Below are positions 6,344 to 15,091 of a DNA stretch of 64,000 nucleotides, piece after piece. Position numbers and translations under genes: made by a program. Where the stretch lies: positions 1,054,001 through 1,118,000 of the forward strand of contig JBKBHS010000001.1 in assembly GCA_046299555.1 (NCBI GenBank), written 5' to 3'. This DNA is from CALKJP01 sp046299555 (GTDB lineage: Bacteria; Bacteroidota; Bacteroidia; JACCXN01). The notes below the pieces were generated by a model. The model was not told the origin of the DNA and searched no databases. It saw only the letters and a list, made by a program, of their open reading frames with translations. Positions within the stretch are counted from its first letter, which is position 1, and the number at the start of each line of letters is the position of its first letter.

Positions 6344-7960
6344 ATGGCAATATCTCACCAAACAATAGCGCTTAGCGAAACAGGTTTATTTTCAAAACTG
6401 TTTACAGATTATCTCAATAATTCACCAAAACTGAATGAATTTGTCGCGTTTGAAAATTCATTAGAAGGATTTAAAAAAGCAATAGAATCAAGAGTAAATT
6501 TTTCGGTTGACAGATCTGTTTTAACAGAAACGCTAATTAATCAATATCAAAAAAATAAACTTCTTTCAGATAAAGTAAAATCAACTATTGACTTGCTGAA
6601 AGATGAAAATACGTTTACTGTTTGTACAGGTCACCAATTGTGTTTGTTTACCGGTCCGCTTTATTTTATTTATAAAATAGTTACAACCATAAATCTTGCT
6701 AAGCAGTTAAATGCAGCATTTCCGGATAAAAATTTTGTTCCTGTATATTGGATGGCGAGTGAAGATCATGATTTTGCTGAAATAAATCATTTGCATGTTT
6801 TTGGTAAAAGGGTAGAATGGACAAAATCAGAACATACCGGTGAAGAACCAGTTGGAGCACTTTCCAATAAAGGATTAGAAGAGGTGCTTTCAGCTTTGGC
6901 TTTATTTTGGGGAACAACTGAAAAAGCAGATGAGTTAAAACAATTATTTGAAAAAGCGTATCTGCAAACATCTAATTTGGCAGAAGCAACCAGATTACTG
7001 GTACATGAAATTTTTAAAGAAACAGATTTGCTGATTATTGAGCCGGATGATGCTAAGTTAAAAACACTTTTTGTTTCCTATATGCAACAAGATATTTTAG
7101 AACATACGGCATATAAAAAAGTAAATGAAAGTATAGAGAAATTAGAAAGTGCAGGCTACAAATCGCAGGTGCATCCCAGAGAAATTAATTTATTTTATTT
7201 CGATAATAAAAAACGAAAACGTATTGTAAAAAATCCGGATGATACTTTTCAGTTACATAATTCAGAAAAGCGATTTAGCAAAGATGATTTAATAAATGAG
7301 TTAAAAAAACACCCTGAAAAGTTTAGCCCTAATGTAACCTTACGCCCTCTATATCAGCAGATAATTTTACCAAATTTGGCTTATGTTGGAGGCCCCGGAG
7401 AGTTGGCATATTGGTTGGAGTATAAATCGTTTTTTGAAGCTGCAAAAGTTTTTTATCCTGTTTTAACACCTCGTAATTTTGCAACAGTTTTAGATGTACG
7501 AACACAACAATTAATTGAAAAAACTAATATCAGTATTGGTTTACTTTTTGCTTCAGAAGATGAAAAAGTAAAATATTTTATTCAGCATGCTACCGAATTG
7601 CCCGATACAGAAAGTATTAAAAAAGAAATTGAAAAAAGCTTTTCTATATTAATTCACGAAACGGAGAAAACAGATGTAACATTAAAACCTTTTGTAGAAG
7701 CAGAAATGCAAAAGGCATTCAAATCGGTTGATGCCATTAGGCATAAGCTGGAGCGTGCTCAAAAACAAAAGAATGAGAATTCCATAAATCAGATTAAAAA
7801 GTTACATGAAAAAATTTTTCCAAATGGAACCTTGCAAGAACGATACGAAAATTTTTCATCAATGTATTTAAGTGAAGGAGAAGATTTTTTTAATTATTTA
7901 CTCACTAATTTTGATGCTTTTTCAAAAGAAATGTATTTACTAAAACTTAATACCAATTAA
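6344..7960 (+). CDS. bshC: bacillithiol biosynthesis cysteine-adding enzyme BshC
   Basis: BshC is thought to add cysteine to glucosaminyl-malate in the last step of bacillithiol synthesis, the low-molecular-weight thiol that replaces glutathione in Bacillota and many Bacteroidota. The 538-residue length is typical. Signatures are TGHQLCLFTGPLYFIYK near residues 95-111, VYWMASEDHDFAEI near 134-147, and LAYVGGPGELAYW in the middle, with a coiled-coil region near 430-500. The ATG follows the stop codon of the pseudouridine synthase directly. The last 21 bases overlap the 3' end of the convergent phosphatase gene. bshA and bshB are not in the window. Confidence 0.95.
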   Translation: MAISHQTIALSETGLFSKLFTDYLNNSPKLNEFVAFENSLEGFKKAIESRVNFSVDRSVLTETLINQYQKNKLLSDKVKSTIDLLKDENTFTVCTGHQLCLFTGPLYFIYKIVTTINLAKQLNAAFPDKNFVPVYWMASEDHDFAEINHLHVFGKRVEWTKSEHTGEEPVGALSNKGLEEVLSALALFWGTTEKADELKQLFEKAYLQTSNLAEATRLLVHEIFKETDLLIIEPDDAKLKTLFVSYMQQDILEHTAYKKVNESIEKLESAGYKSQVHPREINLFYFDNKKRKRIVKNPDDTFQLHNSEKRFSKDDLINELKKHPEKFSPNVTLRPLYQQIILPNLAYVGGPGELAYWLEYKSFFEAAKVFYPVLTPRNFATVLDVRTQQLIEKTNISIGLLFASEDEKVKYFIQHATELPDTESIKKEIEKSFSILIHETEKTDVTLKPFVEAEMQKAFKSVDAIRHKLERAQKQKNENSINQIKKLHEKIFPNGTLQERYENFSSMYLSEGEDFFNYLLTNFDAFSKEMYLLKLNTN

Positions 7961-8836
7961 ACATACATCATCCACTTGTTCTTCATTTCCTTTCCATTTA
8001 TTAAATACATGTAGTATCATTTCTTTTTGTTTATCCATAGTTAACTTAGAAACAGATAAAAGCAATTCTTTTAGTCGTCTTCTGTTAAATTTTTTATTCT
8101 GCGGTCCACCAAATTGATCGGATAATCCATCAGAAAGTAAATAGATGATATCGTTTTTTTGAATATTTATAAAATGAGAAATAAAATTTCTTTCGCTTTC
8201 TATTTGCCATCCTGCAACCGGAAATTTATTCCCTTCGTATTCAAAAAAGTTTTCATTTCTAACTAAATATAAATTTTGCATGGCACCTGAAAATTCTAAC
8301 ATATTTGTTTTGTTGTTGTAACAACAAATTGAAATATCCATCCAATCGTTGTTAAAACGCTCTTCTTGTGCCATGTGAAAGGAGTCAATTACTTTTTGAT
8401 CTAACTCTGTAATAATTTCTTTACAGGATAAAATGTTTTTTCCGTGTACAATGTAATTAAGTAAACTATGTCCAAGTACAGAAAGCAATGCACCGGGTAC
8501 ACCATGCCCTGTGCAATCTCCTAATATTACATAAGATAGCTCTTCAACTTTAGTAACCCAATAAAAATCTCCGCCAATAAAATCTTTCGGTTGATAGATA
8601 TAAAATGATTCTTTAAATGCTCTATCGAAATGTCTTTGTTTAGGTAAAATAGCTTGGTGAATTAATCGCGCATATTGAATGGAATCAACAATTTCTTTGT
8701 TTTTATTATTTAAATCGTTGTTGGCGCGTTTTAAATCTTCATTTGTTTTTAGTAAATCATCTATTATAAAATTTAATTCAACATCGTTGTTTAAACGTTG
8801 ATTGTAGGAAGTGTTTTGATAAATTTCAGTTGGCAT
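7940..8836 (-). CDS. SpoIIE-type PP2C serine phosphatase with short N-terminal coiled coil
   Basis: This 298-residue protein has a coiled coil at about 20-55 (IIDDLLKTNEDLKRANNDL) and a SpoIIE/PP2C phosphatase domain from about 60 to the end. Metal-binding Asp residues are visible in FIGGDFYW (Asp90), LGDCTGHGVPGAL (Asp107), SDGLSDQFGG and the final DDVCLI. These enzymes dephosphorylate anti-sigma-factor antagonists or similar signalling proteins. Most Bacteroidota relatives carry long sensor parts (TPR, 7TMR or GAF), which are absent here, so the input must come from a partner. No partner gene is adjacent. Its 3' end overlaps bshC by 21 bases. A -7 element lies at 8854-8861. Confidence 0.9.
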   Translation of the reverse strand: MPTEIYQNTSYNQRLNNDVELNFIIDDLLKTNEDLKRANNDLNNKNKEIVDSIQYARLIHQAILPKQRHFDRAFKESFYIYQPKDFIGGDFYWVTKVEELSYVILGDCTGHGVPGALLSVLGHSLLNYIVHGKNILSCKEIITELDQKVIDSFHMAQEERFNNDWMDISICCYNNKTNMLEFSGAMQNLYLVRNENFFEYEGNKFPVAGWQIESERNFISHFINIQKNDIIYLLSDGLSDQFGGPQNKKFNRRRLKELLLSVSKLTMDKQKEMILHVFNKWKGNEEQVDDVCLIGIKF

Positions 8837-8853
8837 TTTACACGGGGTTTGTG

Positions 8854-8861
8854 CAAAATTA
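8854..8861 (-). promoter_or_regulatory. -7 promoter element of the SpoIIE-type phosphatase gene
   Basis: On the minus strand 8861 to 8854 reads TAATTTTG, an exact match to TAnnTTTG, 17 bases before the ATG at 8836. It suggests the phosphatase is transcribed apart from the VOC gene, although both lie on the same strand. Confidence 0.5.
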
Positions 8862-8905
8862 AAATTGCATTTTTTCCTAAAGGCTAAGTAGTTGTTAAGA
8901 TTTCT

Positions 8906-9331
8906 TTAGCTGTTTGAATAGAGCCCCATTTTATTCCCTTCAGAATCTAGAAAATATGCAAAGTAACCGGTATTGTTATCAATTAAAGTTTTAGCAATAT
9001 AAACTTTGCCGTCTTCAGTAGAGTTTTTAATCAATGTTTTTTTTAATAAAACTTTACCACCATTTTGTTCTACTCGTTGTAAAATGTCATCCATTCCACT
9101 ATCGGCATTAAAAAATAATATTCCTCCTAAATTGTTTTCAGGAAAGTCTTTTACTTCTACCAGTGCACCAGTTATTTCAAAATTATTTTCGCTGGTGTTT
9201 TTAAATATGGCATGGGGAACACCTCTGAATTCTTCGTATATAAAATCTACCCGTAACACTTTGGTATAAAATTTTACTGCGCGTTTAAAGTCTTTTACAG
9301 GAATTTCGAACCAGCGTATGAGTTTGGCCAT
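8906..9331 (-). CDS. VOC (glyoxalase-fold) family protein
   Basis: This 141-residue protein shows the paired beta-alpha-beta-beta-beta units of the vicinal oxygen chelate superfamily: RWFEIPVKDFKRAVKFYTKVL at the N-terminus, then a middle strand GGILFFNADSGMDDILQRVE, and the final FAYFLDSEGNKMGLYS. Members include glyoxalases, dioxygenases and drug-binding proteins. The substrate cannot be named here. The second-half Glu usual for a metal site is not obvious, so a non-catalytic or binding role is possible. It lies 15 bases after the T9SS cargo gene on the same strand. Confidence 0.85.
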   Translation of the reverse strand: MAKLIRWFEIPVKDFKRAVKFYTKVLRVDFIYEEFRGVPHAIFKNTSENNFEITGALVEVKDFPENNLGGILFFNADSGMDDILQRVEQNGGKVLLKKTLIKNSTEDGKVYIAKTLIDNNTGYFAYFLDSEGNKMGLYSNS

Positions 9332-9346
9332 AGGTGGAAAAGAAGA

Positions 9347-11068
9347 TTATTTGTTTACAACAAATTTAAAAGATTTTTGAAAATTTGAATTTCTAACACT
9401 TGCAAAATAAATTCCATTTTCAAGCGAGTATGCAATCTCAATTTTTTCTTCTTTGTTATCAGTATTGATGTTTTTCATTAATATTAATCTTCCTCTTAAA
9501 TCATATATTTCAATTGTTGTATTATATAGCGATTCATTGCTGCTTATATGCAAATAACTGTCATAGTAATATAAGCCTGATAAAGCATTGTCTTCAAAAG
9601 TAAGCGCTTTTATTTCAGAATAGGAATACGTGCCATCAAAATCAACTTGTTTTAAACGATAGTAATTAACTCCTTTTTTAGGTTCATAGTCTGTAATTAG
9701 ATAATTTATGGTTTGATTACTATTACCGGCTCCTTTTATTTTGCTTATCTCTTCAAATATTTCCCCGTCAATTGAACGTTCCACTATAAAATAATCATTA
9801 TTGGTTTCAGTTTGAGTAGTCCAATAGATATGGCTTTTATTGATTTCTTTTTTTACATGAAAGTTGGTTAATTGGATAGGGAGGGGATTCGTTACACAAT
9901 TTACAGTAACATAATTTGTTGTATTGTATGCTCTACCTCTTGCAGAATTATAAGAATTGCCATTTAAATCATCTGTTTTATATCTGTAAGCATATACTCT
10001 ATAACAAAAGGTACTGCTTGTATTTGCTCCAAAATCAGTATAAGAAATTGTACTAGTTCCCGGGTTATCGATATTAGCTAATACAGTACCTCCTCCTGTT
10101 ATTGCATCACCAATATTATATGTAGTTCCATCTTGAGGAGTACCAAATATTCCTGTACTACTTCTAACAATCATATAACCTTGAGTTGAGTCAGTATGTA
10201 CGGGGTCGGTTGCGCTATTCCATGTAAATGTAAGAGCTACGGTAGGATATGTTGTGGCTGTTGTAGCTGTAACAGTTTGCGATGTAAAAACAGGTTCACG
10301 CAATTGATTAATAAAGTTTGTATTGTCATTAGGAGCTGAACCACATGTATTGGGCAGTCCGAAAGTAATAGTAGTATTATTTTTTGATGTGTAAGCATTC
10401 CCGGTTCCTGGTCCATTATAATCAGAAATAATTCCACCTGGACAAACATATATTGCATCTCCACTACTTGCAATATTTGCATGATTAAGTTTTGGTGATG
10501 GTAAATTAATCCAGTCTGTTCCTGGTGTTGATAAATGACCTAATGCATGAATATGTGTTCCACTAGCATTTCTAAGTTGAATGATTTCTCCTGAACCGGC
10601 AATATTTAATGTGTTTCCAGCCCAAGTTGGGCTTGTACCAAATGCTCCTCCATTAAAATATGTAGTATTTTGTGCATTAATTTGAATGTATCCATCAGCT
10701 TTAGAAATATCTTCCGGGTTATTAACTCCAGACGAATTTATAATTCTATGCCAAATAATAATTATTGTACCAGCACGCATATTATTCCAAAATGCGATGT
10801 TGTTAAATGTAATTGGAGTTTGCCAACTTGTTTGTGACGAATTATTATCTCTTAATGTCCACTCTCTCATATCTACATTGTCATCTATTACTAATAATTC
10901 TGTCCACTCATCTCTTGGATCTGCAGCATTAAAATAACTGTTTATAACTACACTTTGAGCATTTACAGTGTTAGTTAGTAGTATCATTATCAATAAAAAT
11001 AATATTACTGAAAATAATACTAACAATCGTTTTTGTAAATCCTGAATGGTTTTAATATTCTTAAACAT
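9347..11068 (-). CDS. secreted protein with lamin-tail-like domain and T9SS type A sorting signal
   Basis: This 573-residue protein begins with a long basic N-region and a hydrophobic signal (about residues 15-37, ending NTVNAQ). Residues about 38-210 resemble a lamin-tail domain (YFNAADPRDEWTELLVIDD, then MREWTLRDNN), which in bacterial exported proteins is linked to surface or nuclease functions. A fibronectin-like stretch follows, then LTNFHVKKEINKSHIYWTT, a linker typical of T9SS cargo. The C-terminal 80 residues (IEIYDLRGRLILMKN, NGIYFASVRN) form a type A sorting domain. It should cross the outer membrane through the type IX system. It follows the T9SS type B gene after only 5 bases, so both are probably one operon. 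Confidence 0.85.
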   Translation of the reverse strand: MFKNIKTIQDLQKRLLVLFSVILFLLIMILLTNTVNAQSVVINSYFNAADPRDEWTELLVIDDNVDMREWTLRDNNSSQTSWQTPITFNNIAFWNNMRAGTIIIIWHRIINSSGVNNPEDISKADGYIQINAQNTTYFNGGAFGTSPTWAGNTLNIAGSGEIIQLRNASGTHIHALGHLSTPGTDWINLPSPKLNHANIASSGDAIYVCPGGIISDYNGPGTGNAYTSKNNTTITFGLPNTCGSAPNDNTNFINQLREPVFTSQTVTATTATTYPTVALTFTWNSATDPVHTDSTQGYMIVRSSTGIFGTPQDGTTYNIGDAITGGGTVLANIDNPGTSTISYTDFGANTSSTFCYRVYAYRYKTDDLNGNSYNSARGRAYNTTNYVTVNCVTNPLPIQLTNFHVKKEINKSHIYWTTQTETNNDYFIVERSIDGEIFEEISKIKGAGNSNQTINYLITDYEPKKGVNYYRLKQVDFDGTYSYSEIKALTFEDNALSGLYYYDSYLHISSNESLYNTTIEIYDLRGRLILMKNINTDNKEEKIEIAYSLENGIYFASVRNSNFQKSFKFVVNK

Positions 11069-11073
11069 AATTT

Positions 11074-13359
11074 TTAATGCATTAAGGTTATATGTCCGCT
11101 TTTAATGTCTTTAGTACCATTCATCCATTCTACATCCAATAAATAAAAATATACGCCATCGGTAACGCTTTCATTTTTATAGGTTCCATCCCAATTACCT
11201 TCTAATCCTTGCCATTGGTAAATTTCTTCCCCCCAGCGATTGTAAATTCTACAAACAATATCTTTTACTCTAACTCCTTTAATCTCAAAAACATCATTTA
11301 CATTATCTCCATTAGGTGTAAATACATTGGGAATAAAAATCATTAAATAATCATGTACTTTAATAAATTCATAAATAGCTGTGTCTCTACATCCATAATT
11401 GTTTAAAGCAATGAGTGTTACGGTATATTCACCCGGTAAATTATAAATGGTTGATGGGTTTGTATCGGTAGAGGTATTATTGTTTCCGAAATCCCAATAA
11501 TAATTATCGGCACTAATGCTATTATTAACAAAATTTACTTGAAGTGGAATTTGACCACTTGCCGGATTGGGCGTAAACGAAGCATCTATATTATTTACGT
11601 ATATGGAATAATAGGCAGTATCGCTACCACAGCTATTGCTTGCAATTAAATAATAATTTCCGGCAGCATTTACAGTATATGTATTTGAAATATTGATGCT
11701 TCCATTCCAAGTAAATGTGCCGTTCCCGATTGCAGTTAAAGTGGTTGATTCGCCCGGACATAAAGTATCTCGACCTATGTTTATTATATTAGCATTTGGA
11801 ACAGAATCTTGAGTTATGGTAATACTTGCAGTATCTAAGCCACAATTATTAGAACCTATTACAGTGTAAGTTCCCGCTGTATTTATTGTAATACTATTAG
11901 AATTATTTCCAGTGTTCCAAGTATATGAATTAGCTCCGCTTGCGGTCAGGGTAGCTGTTTGATTGCCACAAATACTAGTTTGAGAAGCATTTATACTAAC
12001 ATTAGGTAATGGATTTACTGTTATAGTTACAGGAGATGAAGTAGCACTACCACAATTATTAGAGGCAGTAACAGAATAATTACCTGCCGTACTTACATAA
12101 ATTGATGTACTTGTACTTCCATTTGACCATACATAACTATTCCCTCCTGACGCAGTTAGTAAAACCGAATCACCTTGGCATATAGTTGTATTACCCGTTA
12201 TACTTATATTTGCCGAAGGTAGAGAATCAATTATAATTTGTTGGCTAAGTGTATCAGAGTTACATGCATCACTAATGATAACCGTATATAACCCTGATGT
12301 TAAAACATTGATAGATGCTGTTTGAGCACCCGTATTCCACGTATATGAAGTCCCACCACTTGCAGTTATGGTAGCAGTTTGGCCTTGACAAATAGTATCA
12401 TTAGGAGTTACTGAAATAGTTGCATTAAGCGAATTTTGAATAGTTATTTGAAGTGTATCTTTTATACTATCGTTGCAGGTGTAGGCAGTAAAATATAAAT
12501 TAAATGTTCCAACATCATTTTGTCCTATAACATATTGTACTGTATCATTATTATTTTGTAAAAATGTGCCATCTCCGCCACTCCATAAATAGGAACTTGC
12601 ATTACCTCCGGTTAAGGTGCCAACCAATGTTAGAGTATCACCAACACAATAGGGTGCTGCTGTTGTATTAATTGTGTTTGCATTTAAAGGAACTACAGGA
12701 GCTTGACAACCAAAGTTAACATACGTTGCATTCCCTGCCCAATCAAATATCACAGTAGAACCATCAGCATTGGTAGCACTTGGAATTCCTGATTGATTTA
12801 CTAAAAGAGCTCTATCGTATGTAACTGCATCTGTACAACCTGCTCCAAAACTCATAGAAAGTGTTCTTAATCCGGTTCCGAAATTGGCAAAGTGCCCCGA
12901 AAAATTTCCCGGACATTGAAAAATTATATACATGGTATCTGCCAGGTTAGCAAATGAATTACCAACGGTACAGAAATCGGTTGATGTTATAAAAATAACA
13001 TCAGCACCGGCTGGTAATATTCCCCCGGTAGGCTCAATTAAAAAACCACAACCTTGTATGGTACTGTTTAATGCAGCTGTATGTGCAGCTGTGGTAGCAT
13101 TTTGGCAGATTCCTTGCCAACTATTATTTGGCCAATTAACAGTTAAATTTGAAAGATTTAAAGGATTAGGACCTACTTTGAAACGAACCATTTCATTTTT
13201 TCCTTCACAACTACAGGTAGGCGAATTTGCATTGGTACAACTACCTCCAGTAATACAGGCATCTACCAATATGCTTTCAATTTCAAAGCAAGTAGTTGGA
13301 ATTTGTGCAAATAAGGCAAACTGAGTGCAAATGAATATCAGCGATAAAAATTTTTTCAT
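11074..13359 (-). CDS. secreted protein with repeated Ig-like domains, PKD domain and T9SS type B sorting domain
   Basis: This 761-residue protein has a signal peptide (1-18). Its Cys-rich N-terminal region (CSCEGKNEMVRFKVGPNPL) resembles the lamin-tail-like start of other exported Bacteroidota proteins. From about 220 to 590 there are five to six Ig-like repeats of about 75 residues with the recurring pattern ASGGxSYxWxTG ... AGxYTVxxSNxCGSDT. A PKD domain follows (YYWDFGNNNTSTDTNP). The last 85 residues (FIPNVFTPNGDNVNDVFEI ... RIYNRWGEEIYQW) are the gliding-motility-type C-terminal domain used as T9SS type B sorting signal. It is likely a surface adhesin or structural protein. It heads the unit that continues into the type A cargo gene 5 bases downstream. 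Confidence 0.87.
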   Translation of the reverse strand: MKKFLSLIFICTQFALFAQIPTTCFEIESILVDACITGGSCTNANSPTCSCEGKNEMVRFKVGPNPLNLSNLTVNWPNNSWQGICQNATTAAHTAALNSTIQGCGFLIEPTGGILPAGADVIFITSTDFCTVGNSFANLADTMYIIFQCPGNFSGHFANFGTGLRTLSMSFGAGCTDAVTYDRALLVNQSGIPSATNADGSTVIFDWAGNATYVNFGCQAPVVPLNANTINTTAAPYCVGDTLTLVGTLTGGNASSYLWSGGDGTFLQNNNDTVQYVIGQNDVGTFNLYFTAYTCNDSIKDTLQITIQNSLNATISVTPNDTICQGQTATITASGGTSYTWNTGAQTASINVLTSGLYTVIISDACNSDTLSQQIIIDSLPSANISITGNTTICQGDSVLLTASGGNSYVWSNGSTSTSIYVSTAGNYSVTASNNCGSATSSPVTITVNPLPNVSINASQTSICGNQTATLTASGANSYTWNTGNNSNSITINTAGTYTVIGSNNCGLDTASITITQDSVPNANIINIGRDTLCPGESTTLTAIGNGTFTWNGSINISNTYTVNAAGNYYLIASNSCGSDTAYYSIYVNNIDASFTPNPASGQIPLQVNFVNNSISADNYYWDFGNNNTSTDTNPSTIYNLPGEYTVTLIALNNYGCRDTAIYEFIKVHDYLMIFIPNVFTPNGDNVNDVFEIKGVRVKDIVCRIYNRWGEEIYQWQGLEGNWDGTYKNESVTDGVYFYLLDVEWMNGTKDIKSGHITLMH

Positions 13360-13523
13360 AGAAAGTTATTTTAAAACTAAATTAGAAATTCAAAATTTCT
13401 TAATTGCTTCATTTTTATTATATTTTTGTGAAGTGTAGGTAAATTTCGCCCAAGCTAAGTTTTTAAAAGATGAATAAATTAAAACTACCTATTTGTTTTG
13501 TTAGGGCAATTGTTTTAGATAGC

Positions 13524-13531
13524 TATCTTTG
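13524..13531 (+). promoter_or_regulatory. -7 promoter element of guaA
   Basis: TATCTTTG matches TAnnTTTG and ends 18 bases before ATG 13550. The in-frame TTG at 13529 overlaps this element, so it cannot be the start codon of the resulting mRNA. Confidence 0.6.
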
Positions 13532-13549
13532 TGTTTTAATTCCTCAAAA

Positions 13550-15070
13550 ATGATTTTAATTATTGATTTTGGTTCACAATACACGCAGTTAATTGCTCGT
13601 AGAGTTAGAGAACTTAATGTTTATTGCGAGATACATCCCTATAACCATATTCCTGAAATTCATTCCGGAATTAAAGGGGTAATTTTATCCGGTAGCCCGT
13701 ATTCTGTTAGAAATCCGGATGCTCCAAGGCCTGATTTAAATTTATTTCGAAATAAATTGCCATTATTAGGTATTTGTTACGGTGCACAATTAATTGCAGA
13801 TATTAGTGGTGGAGAAGTGATGCGTTCTGAAACGCGAGAATATGGCCGTGCTCACTTAGATTTTGTAAACGACAAGCATGCTCTATTTAAAGGTGTAAGT
13901 CAAAATTCACAGGTGTGGATGAGTCATGGAGATACAATTAAAGTAATTCCTGACAATTTTGAAATTATTGCCAGTACACATGATGTAAAAGTGGCTGCTT
14001 ATCATATAAAAGATGAAAATACTTATGGAATTCAATTTCACCCTGAAGTATATCATTCTACCGAAGGAACAAAAATTTTGAAAAACTTTGTAGTTGATAT
14101 ATGTGGTTGCAAACAAGACTGGACTCCTGCATCGTTTATAGAAACAACTGTTAATGACTTAAAACAAAAAATTGGAAATGATAAAGTGGTTTTGGGATTA
14201 TCAGGCGGTGTAGATTCGAGTGTTGCGGCCATGTTGTTACACAAGGCAATTGGTAAAAATTTGTATTGCATATTTGTGGATAATGGCTTATTGCGTAAAA
14301 ATGAATTTGAAAATGTATTACATTCTTACCAAGATATGGGATTGAATGTAAAAGGTGTAGATGCTAAAAATCGTTTTTATAAAGAACTTGCCGGGAAAAC
14401 CGATCCGGAAGAAAAAAGAAAAATAATCGGTCGCGTATTTATCGAAGTATTTGACGAAGAAGCACATCGTATTGAAGATGTTAAGTGGTTGGCGCAAGGA
14501 ACCATTTATCCGGATGTAATAGAATCGGTTTCAGTAAAAGGGCCATCAGCAACCATTAAATCACATCACAATGTGGGTGGATTACCTGATTTTATGAAAT
14601 TGCAAGTAGTTGAACCTTTACGTTTGTTGTTTAAAGATGAAGTAAGAAGAGTTGGTAAAGCATTACAAATTCCTGATAATATTTTAAATCGTCATCCTTT
14701 CCCAGGGCCTGGTTTAGCAATAAGAATTTTAGGAGAGATAACTGCCGAAAAAGTTGCTCTGTTACAAGAAGTTGATTATATATTTATAGAAGGGCTTAAA
14801 AAAGCCGGCTTATACAATCAAGTATGGCAAGCAGGTGCCATATTATTACCGGTGCAATCGGTAGGTGTAATGGGTGATGAAAGAACATATGAAAATGCAG
14901 TTGCTTTAAGAGCTGTAACTTCTACTGATGGTATGACAGCAGACTGGTGTCATTTGCCTTATGAGTTTTTAGGAAAAATTTCGAATGAAATTATCAATAA
15001 AGTACGTGGTGTAAACCGTGTGGTGTATGATATTAGCTCCAAACCACCTGCAACCATAGAATGGGAATAG
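13550..15070 (+). CDS. guaA: GMP synthase (glutamine-hydrolysing)
   Basis: GuaA converts XMP to GMP with ATP and glutamine. The 506-residue protein has a class I glutamine amidotransferase domain (LLGICYGAQLIA with the nucleophile Cys, later FHPEV with the catalytic His and Glu), the ATP-pyrophosphatase loop LGLSGGVDSS, and the C-terminal dimerisation domain (RHPFPGPGLAIRILGE, ending DISSKPPATIEWE). I start it at ATG 13550, where the standard MILIIDFGSQYTQL begins; the frame stays open 7 codons upstream from a TTG that overlaps the promoter. The LysM gene follows 21 bases later and hemF after that, in the same direction. Confidence 0.98.
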   Translation: MILIIDFGSQYTQLIARRVRELNVYCEIHPYNHIPEIHSGIKGVILSGSPYSVRNPDAPRPDLNLFRNKLPLLGICYGAQLIADISGGEVMRSETREYGRAHLDFVNDKHALFKGVSQNSQVWMSHGDTIKVIPDNFEIIASTHDVKVAAYHIKDENTYGIQFHPEVYHSTEGTKILKNFVVDICGCKQDWTPASFIETTVNDLKQKIGNDKVVLGLSGGVDSSVAAMLLHKAIGKNLYCIFVDNGLLRKNEFENVLHSYQDMGLNVKGVDAKNRFYKELAGKTDPEEKRKIIGRVFIEVFDEEAHRIEDVKWLAQGTIYPDVIESVSVKGPSATIKSHHNVGGLPDFMKLQVVEPLRLLFKDEVRRVGKALQIPDNILNRHPFPGPGLAIRILGEITAEKVALLQEVDYIFIEGLKKAGLYNQVWQAGAILLPVQSVGVMGDERTYENAVALRAVTSTDGMTADWCHLPYEFLGKISNEIINKVRGVNRVVYDISSKPPATIEWE

Positions 15071-15091
15071 TTTTTGTTAGATAATTGAATT

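Noticed and set aside
12932..13324. 130-codon open frame opposite the T9SS type B gene
   Set aside because: It is antisense to a well-supported gene, has no signal or motif, and no promoter element is seen.
13529..13549. Longer guaA with a TTG start adding 7 residues
   Set aside because: The TTG is part of the -7 promoter element, so it would not be in the mRNA. The family's start MILIIDFG fits ATG 13550.
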